NCBI RefSeq assembly: GCF_015234515.1
Contig: NZ_JADGMY010000034.1
Span: 32,378-96,377 of the forward strand
Source: Cellulomonas sp.
GTDB lineage: Bacteria > Actinomycetota > Actinomycetes > Actinomycetales > Cellulomonadaceae
DNA length: 64,000 bases
Direction: 5' to 3'
Shown here: positions 1 to 9,186 of the stretch, piece after piece
Position numbering within the stretch: position 1 is the stretch's first letter
How the letters are laid out: each line of letters begins with the position of its first letter
Made by a program: the position numbers and the translations under genes
The notes under the pieces: model-generated
The model's database searches: none
Told to the model about the DNA's origin: nothing
What the model saw: only the letters and a program-made list of their open reading frames with translations

Positions 1-163
1 CATCCTGAGGCATGCGCCTGCGGGATCGGTTCGGACCCGCTGACGACGAGCGGGCGGTTGGTCTCGGGGTGGGAGGCGCACGCACGTCGTTGTCAGATGT
101 CCTCATTCTTGGGACACTGGACCGTCATCCGTCCGCTTGGCCTCAAGATCAGGACATCGAGTC

Positions 164-1336
164 ATGCTCTTCCGCACTCCTGACCTCGACCTACGCGACG
201 TTCAGGTGCTCGACGAGATCGGAGCGCTTCACGAGAACCTCGCCGAGCACGTCCGTGTGCCCAGGCGGTGGACCGGACGCCTGCGTCGCACCGCGCTCGC
301 ACGTGCGATCCAGGGGTCGAACAGCATCGAGGGCTACCGCGTCGAGCTGGACGATGCTGACGCCGCACTCGACGACGAGGAGCCTCTGAGCGCGGACCAG
401 CGCACGTTCGCGGAGATCCGGGGGTATCGGCAAGCCTTGGGCTACGTCCTCGCGATGGCGGCGGACGAGCACTTCGACCTGGACGCCTCGGCCCTGCGGT
501 CGATGCACTACATGATGCTCGCTCACGACCTCGCCAAGAGTCCGGGCCAGTACCGGCGTCGGGAGATCTTCGTCCAGGACGAGCGGACCGAGCAGGTCGT
601 CTATGCGGGGCCCGACGCCGCGGACGTCCCGGGGCTCATGTCGGAGCTCGTCGACTCGCTGGGACGCGACGACGGCGTCGAGCCGCTGGTGCAGGCCGCC
701 ATGGCGCACCTCAACCTCGTGATGATCCACCCCTTCCGCGACGGCAACGGCCGGATGGCGCGCGCGCTGCAGACGCTCGTCCTGGCCCGCCGTGGTGTCG
801 CGGAGCCCGAGTTCGCGAGCATCGAGGAGTGGCTCGGCGCCAACACCGACGACTACTACCGTGCTCTCGCTGTCACGGGTCACGGAAGGTGGGCCCCCGG
901 AGGGGATGCAAGCCTGTGGGTGAGCTTCAACCTCCGTGCTCACCACATGCAGGCGCAGACCCTCCGCAGCAGGCTGGCGCGTGCCCAACGGACCTACGAG
1001 GCGCTCGACGAGGTGCTCGCCGCGCAGCGGATCCCCGACCGTGCCCTCGACGCCCTGTACACGGCTCTGATCGGCTTCCGGTTGCGCCGTTCGACGTACG
1101 TCGATCAGACCGGCATCGACGAGCGCACCGCGAGCAGGGACCTCAAGGCGCTGGCAGACCTCGAGCTGTTGCGGCCGGTGGGGGAGACGAAGGGGCGGTA
1201 CTACGTGGCGGGTGAGGCGCTGAAGGCGGTCGCCCGGGCGATCAGTCCGTCGGAGCCGATCGAGGACCCGTACCCGGCGATGCGTGCGGAGCTCATGCAC
1301 CGCGCGACGGGTGCGCCCGTCCTCGGGGTGCCCTAG
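164..1336 (+). CDS. Fic family protein, class II, with C-terminal winged helix
   Basis: Predicted 390 aa cytoplasmic Fic enzyme; the family usually AMPylates or otherwise modifies protein hydroxyl groups. The catalytic motif HPFRDGNGR is complete (His189). An N-terminal SNSIEG (Ser52, Glu56, Gly57) matches the class II inhibitory helix, so the enzyme should be autoinhibited. The last ~100 residues look like a winged-helix DNA-binding domain, as in many Fic proteins of this architecture. The ATG at 164 is preferred because AGGAC lies 9 bases upstream; an in-frame TTG at 137 would add nine residues. It stands alone and is convergent with the GH62 gene. The target is unknown. Confidence 0.9.
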   Translation: MLFRTPDLDLRDVQVLDEIGALHENLAEHVRVPRRWTGRLRRTALARAIQGSNSIEGYRVELDDADAALDDEEPLSADQRTFAEIRGYRQALGYVLAMAADEHFDLDASALRSMHYMMLAHDLAKSPGQYRRREIFVQDERTEQVVYAGPDAADVPGLMSELVDSLGRDDGVEPLVQAAMAHLNLVMIHPFRDGNGRMARALQTLVLARRGVAEPEFASIEEWLGANTDDYYRALAVTGHGRWAPGGDASLWVSFNLRAHHMQAQTLRSRLARAQRTYEALDEVLAAQRIPDRALDALYTALIGFRLRRSTYVDQTGIDERTASRDLKALADLELLRPVGETKGRYYVAGEALKAVARAISPSEPIEDPYPAMRAELMHRATGAPVLGVP

Positions 1337-1339
1337 CGG

Positions 1340-1387
1340 GTGCGCCCCCGCGGCCCGCTCCACAGGGAGCGAGCCGCAGGGGCGCAC
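1340..1387. terminator. Bidirectional hairpin terminator between fic and GH62
   Basis: 15-base arms at 1340-1354 and 1373-1387 pair with one mismatch. The loop itself holds a second stem (CGCTCC with GGAGCG). It starts four bases after the fic stop codon and sits before the convergent GH62 stop, so it probably ends both transcripts. Confidence 0.7.
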
Positions 1388-1409
1388 GGTGTCGATCAGG
1401 CCTCGACGA

Positions 1410-2960
1410 CTACCGCTGCAGGGTCAGCAGACCCGGGCGGTACGGCAGGGCGCCGTAGTCGCCGCCGGAGGACGGGTTGCGGCCCTGGTAGAGCAGCTGC
1501 AGGTTGCACGGGTCGACCGTCATGGTCTGGTCCGCGCTGGTGCGCAGCAGCTCGCCGTGGCTGATGTCGTTGGTCCACGTCGCGCCGCTGTTGGCCTTGC
1601 CGGCGAACGGGTTGCTCTCCGAGGTGGCCTGCGGCGTCCAGGTCCCGTCGAGGCTCGTGGCCGTGAAGGACCGGAAGTAGCGGCCCTGGGCGCCGATCGC
1701 CTCGACGATCATGAGGTACCGCTGCTGGCCCTGGAGCTTGTAGACCTGCACCGCCTCGAAGAGGTTGTTCGTCGTGTCCGTCATGATCGTCTGGTAGCTC
1801 GACCCGAAGCTGCCGGGGAAGTTGCCGATCGGCATGGACGCCCGGTAGATGCGGCCGTTGTCGCCGGCGAAGAACAGGTACATGTTGCGGTCGTCACCGA
1901 TCAGGGCCTGGTCGATCGGACCGGTCCCCGAGTTGGAGATCGACCCGGTGAAGAGCGTCTGGTGCGCGCCCCAGCTGTTCGGGTCCGACGGGTTGGTCGA
2001 CGTCCGGTAGGAGAACGCGGGGCCGCCCCACTGGTAGGCCAGGACCCAGATGTTCTTCGGCGCGAAGTAGAACAGCGACGGCGCGACCGCCGTGAACGGC
2101 ATCGTCCGCTGCTGCGCCGAGCCCATCTGCGAGTAGCTCGAGAACGGGGCGAACGCGGTCGACTGCCACGCCGTGCCCGTGTTCGTCGTCGCGTACACGA
2201 GCTGCTGGCCGTTGACCGGCGCGACGGTGAAGTCCTTCAGCGACACCCACCCGGAGCGCGGCTGGGCCAGCACGCCGGAGTCACGCCACCGGTACGACGA
2301 CGGCAGCGAGCAGGTGCCCGTCGGCGGCGGTGTGGTCGGCGACGCGGTGGGCTGCGTCGTCGGGTTGCTCGTCGGCTGCGGGTTGCTGCCGACGCGGACC
2401 AGCTGCCACTGCTGGTTGTTGCCGCCCCAGTTGCTGTACTGGACGATGTTGGCGCCGTCGGCCGTCGAGCCGCCCTGGACCTCCACCGCGAGGTTGGAGT
2501 GGCGGTTGACGAGGATCACGTGCCCGTTGGGGGCGTCCTGCAGGCGGAACTGCTGGTTGTTCGTGTTGTTGTCGGTGTACTGGACGATCGCGCCGCCGTT
2601 GGCGGTCGACCAGTTGTGCACATCGAGGACCTTGCCCGAGAGGCGTGACTTCAGCCGGTAGTACCCGTTGCCGGAGTCGACGAACTGCCACTGCTGCTGC
2701 GAGCCGTCGTTGCGGGTCCACTGCGTGATCCGCGCGCCGTCGCTCATCGAGAGGTTGTACACGTCGAGGGCCTTGCCGCTGCCGCGGTTGATCAGGACGT
2801 ACGACGCGCTCGTGTCGACCGTCGCGGCCGAGGCCGCGGGGGCGGCGACGAGTGCGGCGGCGCCTGCTGACACGGCGGTGGCCGCGGCGACGAGGACCGA
2901 CGCCCAGCGCCGGCGTCCTCGTGCCGGGGCTGCCGCCCCGTAGGCACGTGCTGATCTCAT
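1410..2960 (-). CDS. Secreted alpha-L-arabinofuranosidase, GH62, with N-terminal ricin-type CBM13
   Basis: 516 aa. It removes arabinose side chains from arabinoxylan outside the cell. Residues 1-45 are a signal peptide ending PAASA. Residues ~48-190 form a ricin-B/CBM13 lectin domain with three repeats (QQQWQF, NQQFRL, NQQWQL). A Pro/Thr linker runs to ~215 and GH62 occupies 217-516. Expected catalytic residues by family comparison are Asp243 in LKDFT (base), Asp in PIDQ (modulator) and Glu in FEAVQVYK (acid). Start: ATG at 2960 follows GGAGAG; an upstream in-frame start would place 30 residues before the signal peptide. Two LacI-type operators lie 78-122 bases upstream. Confidence 0.92.
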   Translation of the reverse strand: MRSARAYGAAAPARGRRRWASVLVAAATAVSAGAAALVAAPAASAATVDTSASYVLINRGSGKALDVYNLSMSDGARITQWTRNDGSQQQWQFVDSGNGYYRLKSRLSGKVLDVHNWSTANGGAIVQYTDNNTNNQQFRLQDAPNGHVILVNRHSNLAVEVQGGSTADGANIVQYSNWGGNNQQWQLVRVGSNPQPTSNPTTQPTASPTTPPPTGTCSLPSSYRWRDSGVLAQPRSGWVSLKDFTVAPVNGQQLVYATTNTGTAWQSTAFAPFSSYSQMGSAQQRTMPFTAVAPSLFYFAPKNIWVLAYQWGGPAFSYRTSTNPSDPNSWGAHQTLFTGSISNSGTGPIDQALIGDDRNMYLFFAGDNGRIYRASMPIGNFPGSFGSSYQTIMTDTTNNLFEAVQVYKLQGQQRYLMIVEAIGAQGRYFRSFTATSLDGTWTPQATSESNPFAGKANSGATWTNDISHGELLRTSADQTMTVDPCNLQLLYQGRNPSSGGDYGALPYRPGLLTLQR

Positions 2961-3037
2961 GCTGCTCTCCTTCGAGTGGTCGGGGGCGGAGCGGCCCGTC
3001 GCGACGGCGGTCGACGTCGACTGCCGGGCGAGGGCGA

Positions 3038-3082
3038 TGTGAGCCTTCACATCCCGGTTCGAGCGGTTTGTGAAGGTTCACA
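3038..3082 (-). promoter_or_regulatory. Paired LacI-type operators upstream of GH62
   Basis: Two 14-mers of form TGTGA-N4-TCACA: TGTGAGCCTTCACA at 3038-3051 and TGTGAAGGTTCACA at 3069-3082, centres 31 bases apart, about three helical turns. The form resembles symmetrised LacI-family operators. They lie 78 bases or more upstream of the GH62 start and probably mediate sugar-responsive repression. No LacI gene is in the window. Confidence 0.55.
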
Positions 3083-3428
3083 TTGCCATGTGGGATCGCT
3101 CCGACTGAAGAGCTGCGGAGCACTCCTAAACGGTTCGGCCCCGCCGCCTCGGGCGTCTGGTTGGCAATCGTTCCCTCGTTCGGGTGGGCAGGGGGGCGGC
3201 CGTGTCCGGAACGCCGGTTGCGCCGGGTCCGCCCGGTCCGGCACGGTGGGCACTCCGCCGGCGGTACGGGCACGACGGGGCGACTCACGGCACGCTGAGC
3301 ATCGTCCTCAGCTCGCCCGACGGCGCCCGGTCGGTCGCGGTCGGCATCACCGGCTGCCGATGGCCCACGCGACCTGCTGACCGACGGCAGGCACGGGCCG
3401 CGGCGCTCGAGCAGGGGGTACTGGCAGC
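3083..3428. other. Intergenic stretch, no gene recognised
   Basis: About 350 bases between the divergent GH62 and SDR genes. Several short open frames exist on both strands, but none shows a start with a binding site or a family resemblance. A purine-rich CAGGGGG lies just before the SDR start. Confidence 0.5.
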
Positions 3429-4343
3429 GTGACAGGACCTGTTCTCATCACCGGAGCCACGGGAGGCCTCGGGCAGGCGACCGCGCGCGCCGTGGCCCGT
3501 GAGGGGCATCCGCTCCTCCTCGTCGTGCGTGACCTGGACCGGGGCGAGGTGCTCGCGCGCACCCTGCGCGAGGCCGCGCCGGGGCTCGCGGTGTCCGTGC
3601 GCCGCGCCGACCTCGCCGACCTGTCGAGCGTCCGGGCGCTGGCGGACGGGCTGATCCGCGAGGACCTGCTCCCGCGGGCCGTCGTCTGCAACGCAGGGCT
3701 CCAGGTGGTCGACGGGATCCAGCGGTCCCCCGACGGCTACGAGCTGACGATGGCGACGAACGTCCTGGGCCACGTCGCGCTGCTCGCCCCGATCCTCGAG
3801 CGCATGGGGCCCGGCTCACGCGTCGTCACGATCGGCAGCGAGACGCACCGGGGCGGCCCGAGGGCGTTCGGCTTCCCCGCCGCGCGGTGGACGGACATGG
3901 CGACGCTCCTGCGGCCGCCGCCCGGTACCCCGGCGCATCCGGTGGCCGGGAGGGTGCGGTACTCGACGTCGAAGCTGGCCTGCATCGCGCTCGCCTACGG
4001 GATCGACGCGCGGTGGCGCGGCCGGGGCGTGCGCGCCGTGGCGTTCGACCCGGGCCTGATGCCGGAGACGGGGCTGGCCCGGCAGTACCCGCCTCGCCCC
4101 GGGCAGCCGTACCAGCAGCGGGGTGAGCGCCGCGTAGGCGGACCGGATCGCCGAGGGGTGCCGGACTCCGCCGCGGACCTCGCGTGGCAGGCGACCGCCG
4201 AGGAGGCCGAGCCGCTCATGGGCCGCTACGTGAGCCAGCGGCGCGCACGCCGCAGCTCGGTCGCGAGCTACCGCTCCGGGCTGGGTGCGCAGATCTGGGA
4301 CGCCTGTCTCGAGGCGGCGGGCGTCGAGCCCACGGGCGCCTGA
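3429..4343 (+). CDS. SDR family NAD(P)-dependent oxidoreductase
   Basis: 304 aa short-chain dehydrogenase/reductase with a GTG start. The N-terminal cofactor motif TGATGGLGQ spans residues 8-16, CNAG follows the central strand, and the catalytic pair is in YSTSK with Tyr178. Length is at the upper end for classical SDRs and resembles the retinol-dehydrogenase-like group. The substrate cannot be read from sequence. It is single, ends in a strong hairpin and shows no link to the ABC operon downstream. Confidence 0.85.
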   Translation: MTGPVLITGATGGLGQATARAVAREGHPLLLVVRDLDRGEVLARTLREAAPGLAVSVRRADLADLSSVRALADGLIREDLLPRAVVCNAGLQVVDGIQRSPDGYELTMATNVLGHVALLAPILERMGPGSRVVTIGSETHRGGPRAFGFPAARWTDMATLLRPPPGTPAHPVAGRVRYSTSKLACIALAYGIDARWRGRGVRAVAFDPGLMPETGLARQYPPRPGQPYQQRGERRVGGPDRRGVPDSAADLAWQATAEEAEPLMGRYVSQRRARRSSVASYRSGLGAQIWDACLEAAGVEPTGA

Positions 4344-4372
4344 CGGTCGCCGCGCCGTCCGTCCGGGGTCCC

Positions 4373-4400
4373 GCGTCCTCCTCCCGGGGGAGGAGGACGC
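4373..4400 (+). terminator. Hairpin terminator after SDR
   Basis: Perfect 13-base arms (GCGTCCTCCTCCC and its complement) separated by two bases, 29 bases past the SDR stop. Confidence 0.65.
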
Positions 4401-4505
4401 AGCCCGCCACCTCTCCTCCACCGGCAGGTGCTGGGCACCCACCCCGTCTCCGTAGCGTCGCCGACGGACGCACCGCAGGGTGCGACGCGACGAGGAGGAG
4501 ACGCC

Positions 4506-5246
4506 ATGATCGAGGTGGAGGCGCTGACCAAGCGCTACGGGAGCACGACGGCGGTCGACGGCCTGACGTTCACGGCACGGCCCGGGACGGTCACCGGGTT
4601 CCTCGGCCCCAACGGGGCGGGCAAGTCGACGACCATGCGGGTCGTCGTGGGGCTCGAGCGCCCGACGTCCGGGACCACGCGGGTCGACGGGCACCGGTAC
4701 GCCGACCTGGTGGCACCGCTGCACGCGGTGGGTGTCATGCTCGACGCCCGCTCGGTGCACCCGGGCCGCACGGCCTACAAGCACCTGCTGGCGCTGGCGC
4801 AGACCCACGGCATCGGCCGCTCGCGTGTCCGCGACGTCATCGCGATGACCGGGCTGGAGACGGTCGCCAAGCGCCGCGCCGGGACGTTCTCGCTCGGCAT
4901 GGGCCAGCGCCTCGGCATCGCCGGTGCCCTGCTGGGCGACCCCGAGACGCTGATCCTGGACGAGCCGGTCAACGGCCTCGACCCCGACGGCGTGCTGTGG
5001 GTGCGGCGCCTGGTGCGGGACCTCGCGGCGGAGGGCCGCACGGTGCTGCTGTCGTCGCACCTGATGCACGAGCTCGCGCTGTGCGCCGACCGCGTGGTCG
5101 TCATCGGCCGCGGGCGTCTGCTCGCCGACGCGCCGGTCGCCGACCTCGTCGGCTCCGAGGGTGGGTCGCTCGAGGACGCGTACCTGCGGCTGACCGCCGA
5201 CTCCGTCGAGTACCGCGGCACCGTCACTCCCGGGGGTGCGCGATGA
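4506..5246 (+). CDS. ABC transporter ATP-binding protein (ABC-2 export type)
   Basis: 246 aa cytoplasmic ATPase that would drive the two membrane proteins encoded next. Walker A is GPNGAGKST (residues 34-42), the signature is SLGMGQ and Walker B is LILDEP followed by VNGLDP. ATG at 4506 is preceded by GAGGAGGAG; longer in-frame starts have no ribosome site. It opens a five-gene operon in which every junction overlaps, ending in a two-component system. The likely role is drug or antimicrobial-peptide resistance or sensing; the substrate is unknown. Confidence 0.9.
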   Translation: MIEVEALTKRYGSTTAVDGLTFTARPGTVTGFLGPNGAGKSTTMRVVVGLERPTSGTTRVDGHRYADLVAPLHAVGVMLDARSVHPGRTAYKHLLALAQTHGIGRSRVRDVIAMTGLETVAKRRAGTFSLGMGQRLGIAGALLGDPETLILDEPVNGLDPDGVLWVRRLVRDLAAEGRTVLLSSHLMHELALCADRVVVIGRGRLLADAPVADLVGSEGGSLEDAYLRLTADSVEYRGTVTPGGAR

Positions 5247-6127
5247 GCGCCGCCGCCACGTCCCCGACGCGGTCCGCCGCGTCCGCCGTCGCGGTCCGCC
5301 GCGGCCCGACGTTCGCGGGCGTGGTCGCCTCCGAGTGGACCAAGCTGGCCAGCCTGCGCTCCACGTGGTGGACCCTCGTCGTGACGGTGGGCGTCGCCGG
5401 GGTGCTGACGTACCTGGGCGCGAGCGCGTCGTCGGCCGACACGGGGTTCGACCCCCTGGCCGACGTGACGACCGGCCTGCTGCTCGCTCAGATCGGGCCG
5501 CTCGTGCTGGGTGTGCTGGCCGGGGCGGGGGAGTTCCGCACCGGCGCGTTCCGCTCGACGTTCACGACCGTCCCGCGGCGCTCGCCGGTGATCGCCGCGC
5601 AGGCGGTGGTGATGGCGGGCTTCGGCCTGGTCCTCGGGGTCCTGACGGCCCTCGCGGGTGTCGTCGCCGTCCTGCCCGTGGGTGCCGCGCACGGCGTCCC
5701 GGTCGACCCCACGGCCGGCGCCACACCCGGCGTCCTGCTGGGCATCGTGCTCCTCATGGCCGGGTTCGCGCTGCTGGGGCTCGCGATCGGGACGCTGCTG
5801 CGCCGCACCACGCCCGCCGTGGTGACGGCGCTGGTCGTCGTCCTCGTCCTGCCGATGATGACGATGATGGTGGGTGACCCTGCGGTCGGCGGTGCCGCCG
5901 AGCCGGGCTTCGCCGACGACGCGGCACCGGTCGTCACGGTGGCGGGCGCCATCGGCGCGTTCCTGCCGGGCAACGCGGCACAGCTCATGGCGATGCCGGC
6001 CTCCAGCGGCCCCATGCCGGGCGCCCCGGACCTCGGGCCCGTCGGCGGTGGTCTGGTCCTGGCTGCCTGGGTCCTCGTCCTGCTCGGTGCCGCGACCGTG
6101 CGGCTGCGGACGCGGGACGTGCGATGA
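5243..6127 (+). CDS. ABC-2 type transporter permease (first)
   Basis: 294 aa integral membrane protein. A hydrophilic N-terminus containing EWTKLASLRSTWW precedes about six hydrophobic segments, the usual ABC-2 permease pattern. Its ATG overlaps the ATPase stop as ATGA. It is about the same length as, and weakly similar in layout to, the next gene (both carry EWTK near the N-terminus, a G-V-L-x-G-x-G start of helix and a C-terminal RDVR/HDVR), suggesting a duplicated pair that forms a heterodimer. Confidence 0.85.
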   Translation: MSAAATSPTRSAASAVAVRRGPTFAGVVASEWTKLASLRSTWWTLVVTVGVAGVLTYLGASASSADTGFDPLADVTTGLLLAQIGPLVLGVLAGAGEFRTGAFRSTFTTVPRRSPVIAAQAVVMAGFGLVLGVLTALAGVVAVLPVGAAHGVPVDPTAGATPGVLLGIVLLMAGFALLGLAIGTLLRRTTPAVVTALVVVLVLPMMTMMVGDPAVGGAAEPGFADDAAPVVTVAGAIGAFLPGNAAQLMAMPASSGPMPGAPDLGPVGGGLVLAAWVLVLLGAATVRLRTRDVR

Positions 6128-6966
6128 CGACCGCGGGCGGGACGGCGGTGGTGCCCGCGCGGGCCTCGCGCGGGGCGCCGCCCCGGCGCGGGGTCACGTA
6201 CGGGCGCGTGCTGGCGGGTGAGTGGACCAAGGCCGTGAGCGTGCCCGCCCACCTGTGGCTCGCGCTCGGCACCGTCGTCGCCGCGGCGGGCACCGCGTAC
6301 GGGCTCGGCCTGTTCATTCGGCCCGACGACGGCCGGTCGGGGTCCTGGGTGCTGACCTCCGGCATCGTGCTCGCGCAGATGGGCTTCCTCGTCCTGGGCG
6401 CGCTGGTCGGCACGTCGGACCACACGACCGGCACGGCGCGCACGACGTACGCCGCGGTGCCGCGCCGACTCCCGGTGCTCGGCGCGCAGGTCGTCGTCAC
6501 GGCCGTCGTCGCCGCTCTCACCGCCGCGGTCGCGCTCGCCGCGTCGTACCTCGCGACGGCGGGCGTGCGCGGGGCCGACGCCCCGGACCTCGACCTGGTG
6601 GTCCCGGGCACGACCCGCGCGCTGCTCGGGTTCGTGCTGCTCGCCACGGGCGTCACCCTGCTGGGGCTCGGGCTGGGGGCGCTGCTGCGCCGCCCGGCCG
6701 ACGCGATCGTCACCACCTTCGTGCTCGTGGTCCTCGCCGACCACCTGCTGGCGGTGCAGCCCGGGCGCGTCACCGACACGCTGCGCGCCGCGCTGCCCGG
6801 CTCGGGCAACCGGCTGCTGCTCGACGACGCGGCGGTCGCGGCGTTCGACGGCGCGACGCTCGGACCGCAGCTGGGCGTGTGGGGCGGCGGTGCGGTGCTC
6901 GCGGCCTGGGTCGCCGTGGCGCTCGCCGCGGCCGCGTACCGGCTGGTGCGCCATGACGTCCGCTGA
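6124..6966 (+). CDS. ABC-2 type transporter permease (second)
   Basis: 280 aa membrane protein, the probable partner of the preceding permease. It shares GEWTKAVS near residue 35, the RTTYAAVPRRLPVL stretch matching RSTFTTVPRRSPVI of its neighbour, and several hydrophobic helices. It starts with an ATGA overlap and its 3' end abuts or overlaps the kinase gene, depending on that gene's start. The substrate is not predictable. Confidence 0.85.
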   Translation: MTTAGGTAVVPARASRGAPPRRGVTYGRVLAGEWTKAVSVPAHLWLALGTVVAAAGTAYGLGLFIRPDDGRSGSWVLTSGIVLAQMGFLVLGALVGTSDHTTGTARTTYAAVPRRLPVLGAQVVVTAVVAALTAAVALAASYLATAGVRGADAPDLDLVVPGTTRALLGFVLLATGVTLLGLGLGALLRRPADAIVTTFVLVVLADHLLAVQPGRVTDTLRAALPGSGNRLLLDDAAVAAFDGATLGPQLGVWGGGAVLAAWVAVALAAAAYRLVRHDVR

Positions 6967-7045
6967 GGCCGGGCTCTCCCGCGCGGCGTCCGCCGTCGCC
7001 CGGGAGGCAGGCCCCGGCGACGGTCCGGGATGGGAGAGTGGGCCG

Positions 7046-8434
7046 GTGGTGATCCGGCGCGCGACCGTGGCACGGCCCGGCGTGCCCGCCGGGGGCGGTG
7101 ACGACGTCCTCACGGAGGAGCAGGTCCGTGGCGGGAGCCCGGTGGGTCGGCTCGTCGCCGGGCACCCCTGGGTCACCGACGCCGCGGTCGCGGTCGCGGT
7201 GCTGCTCGTCGGGCTCGTCGGCGCGGTCTTCGCCTGGCAGACCGCGGTGGGAGCCGCGGCCCTCGGTCTGTACCCGCCGGACGCCGACGTGCCGACCACC
7301 GTCGCGACCACCTGGCTGATCGGGACCGCGACCGGGACCGTGCTGCTCGCCGTGCGCCGCAAGGCGCCTCTGGTCGTGACGGCCCTGCTGACGGTCGCGT
7401 CCGTGGTGTCCCTGCTGGTGGCCGGGGTGCTCGGGGTGCTCGGGGCGTGCGCGGCGTGCGCCCTCTACAGCGTCGCGGCGAGCCGCAGCACACGCACGAC
7501 GTGGGTCGCCTTCGGGGTCGTGCTGACGGCCCTGACGCTCGCGCTGTGGCGGTGGCAGGACCTCGGCCTCATCGAGATCATCCTGTGGTCCGGGGTCGTC
7601 ACCGGGTCCGGCTGGGAGCCGGTGACCTACCTGGAGTCGCCGACGTTCTCGCCCGGGCGCCGCATGGGCTCCGTGCTGCTGCTGCTCGCGCTGCTGCTGC
7701 TCGGAGTCGCCGTCGGCTCCGCCGCGCGCGCCCGGCGCCTGCACGCGCGCGAGCTCGTCGAGCGCTACCGGGCGCTGGCCCGCGAGCGGGACCAGAGCGC
7801 CGCGCTCGCCCGCGCTGCCGAGCGGGCCCACATCGCCCGGGAGATGCACGACGTCGTCGCGCACAGCCTGTCCGTGATGGTCGCGCTCGCGGACGGTGCC
7901 GACGCCGCGGCGGATCGCGCCCCCGACCGCTCGCGGGAGGCGGTGCGGCAGGTCGCGCGCACCGGCCGGTCCGCGCTGGCGGACATGCAGCGCGTCCTGG
8001 GCGCGTTCGAGACCGACGACGAGCGGCGGGTGGCGCCCACGGACGTCGACCTGTCCACCGTCGTCGAGCGCTTCGGGACCGCGGGGATGTCCGTGACCGC
8101 GACGGGCCTGGACACCGCGCTGCCCGACGACACGTCGGTGCGGCTCGCGGTCACGCGGATCCTCGGCGAGGCGCTGACCAACGTGCTGCGGCACGCCCCC
8201 GGGGCGTCGTCGGTGGAGGTCGCGGTGCGCCGGACGCCGACGACCGTCGAGGTCGAGGTCCTCGACGGCGGGGGTGCGCGAGCGGGTGACGGGCCCGGGA
8301 CCGGGCGGGGGATCGTCGGCATGCGCGAGCGTGCCGCGCTGCTCGGTGGGCACGTCGAGGCGGGGCCGCGCGTGGGAGGCGGGTGGCAGGTCCGAGCGGT
8401 CCTGCCGTGGGACGACGACGGAGGACGACCATGA
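7046..8434 (+). CDS. Two-component sensor histidine kinase (HisKA_3 type)
   Basis: 462 aa membrane kinase. The N-terminal part has about four to five membrane segments, then the dimerisation/phosphoacceptor motif REMHDVVAHS with His268, and a C-terminal HATPase_c domain (EALTNVLRH, GRGIVGMRERAALLGG). This is the NarL/DesK-type kinase class. GTG at 7046 is preferred because GGGAGAG lies seven bases upstream; ATG at 6953, overlapping the permease end, would add 31 residues. It is the expected partner of the response regulator that overlaps its stop codon, and may sense the ABC substrate. Confidence 0.9.
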   Translation: MVIRRATVARPGVPAGGGDDVLTEEQVRGGSPVGRLVAGHPWVTDAAVAVAVLLVGLVGAVFAWQTAVGAAALGLYPPDADVPTTVATTWLIGTATGTVLLAVRRKAPLVVTALLTVASVVSLLVAGVLGVLGACAACALYSVAASRSTRTTWVAFGVVLTALTLALWRWQDLGLIEIILWSGVVTGSGWEPVTYLESPTFSPGRRMGSVLLLLALLLLGVAVGSAARARRLHARELVERYRALARERDQSAALARAAERAHIAREMHDVVAHSLSVMVALADGADAAADRAPDRSREAVRQVARTGRSALADMQRVLGAFETDDERRVAPTDVDLSTVVERFGTAGMSVTATGLDTALPDDTSVRLAVTRILGEALTNVLRHAPGASSVEVAVRRTPTTVEVEVLDGGGARAGDGPGTGRGIVGMRERAALLGGHVEAGPRVGGGWQVRAVLPWDDDGGRP

Positions 8435-9132
8435 CGACGGTGCTGCTCGTGGACGACCAGGCGCTGCTGCGCGTCGGCTTCCGCCTGGTCATCGAGTCCG
8501 AGCCGGACCTCCAGGTGGTCGGCGAGGCCGCGGACGGCCGGGTGGCGATCGACCAGGTGGCCGCGCTGGCACCCGACGTCGTGCTCATGGACATCCGCAT
8601 GCCCGGCATGGACGGCATCGAGGCGACGCGGCGCCTGGTCGCCGAGCACCCGGACTCCCGCGTGCTGGTGCTCACCACGTTCGACGTCGACGACCTCGCG
8701 TTCTCCGCCCTGCGGGCCGGTGCCAGCGGGTTCCTGCTGAAGTCGACCAGCCCGGGCGAGCTCGTCGACGCGATCCGCACCGTCGCCTCGGGCACCTCGG
8801 TCGTGGCGCCCCGCGTGCTGCGGCGCATGCTCGACCTCTTCGCGCACCACCTGCCGGCCGGCGAGGAGCCGGTCGACGACAGCGACGCTCCGCACCCGCG
8901 CCTGCGCGGTCTGACACCGCGCGAGCTCGATGTCCTGGCCCTCATCGCGGACGGCTCGTCCAACGCCGAGATCGCGGCGGAGCTGCTGGTCTCCGAGACG
9001 ACCGTGAAGACGCACGTCGGCAACGTCTTCGCCAAGCTCGGCGCCCGCGACCGCGTGCAGGCCGTGATCATCGCCTACGAGTGCGGCGTGGTGGGGCAGA
9101 CGGGCGCCGGCTCGCCACGCCGGGGCCTCTGA
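8431..9132 (+). CDS. Two-component response regulator, NarL/LuxR family
   Basis: 233 aa. The receiver domain has DD at residues 8-9, phosphoacceptor Asp54 in LMDIRMPG and Lys in FLLKSTS. A LuxR-type helix-turn-helix at the C-terminus carries LTPRELDVLALIADG and VKTHVGNVFAKL. ATG at 8431 overlaps the kinase stop and follows GGAGGA. It probably regulates its own ABC operon. Last gene of the operon. Confidence 0.93.
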   Translation: MTTVLLVDDQALLRVGFRLVIESEPDLQVVGEAADGRVAIDQVAALAPDVVLMDIRMPGMDGIEATRRLVAEHPDSRVLVLTTFDVDDLAFSALRAGASGFLLKSTSPGELVDAIRTVASGTSVVAPRVLRRMLDLFAHHLPAGEEPVDDSDAPHPRLRGLTPRELDVLALIADGSSNAEIAAELLVSETTVKTHVGNVFAKLGARDRVQAVIIAYECGVVGQTGAGSPRRGL

Positions 9133-9186
9133 CCCGACCGGGTCGGTCCCGGGGGTCGGCGGCACGGCAGCACCGGCGTCGCGGCG

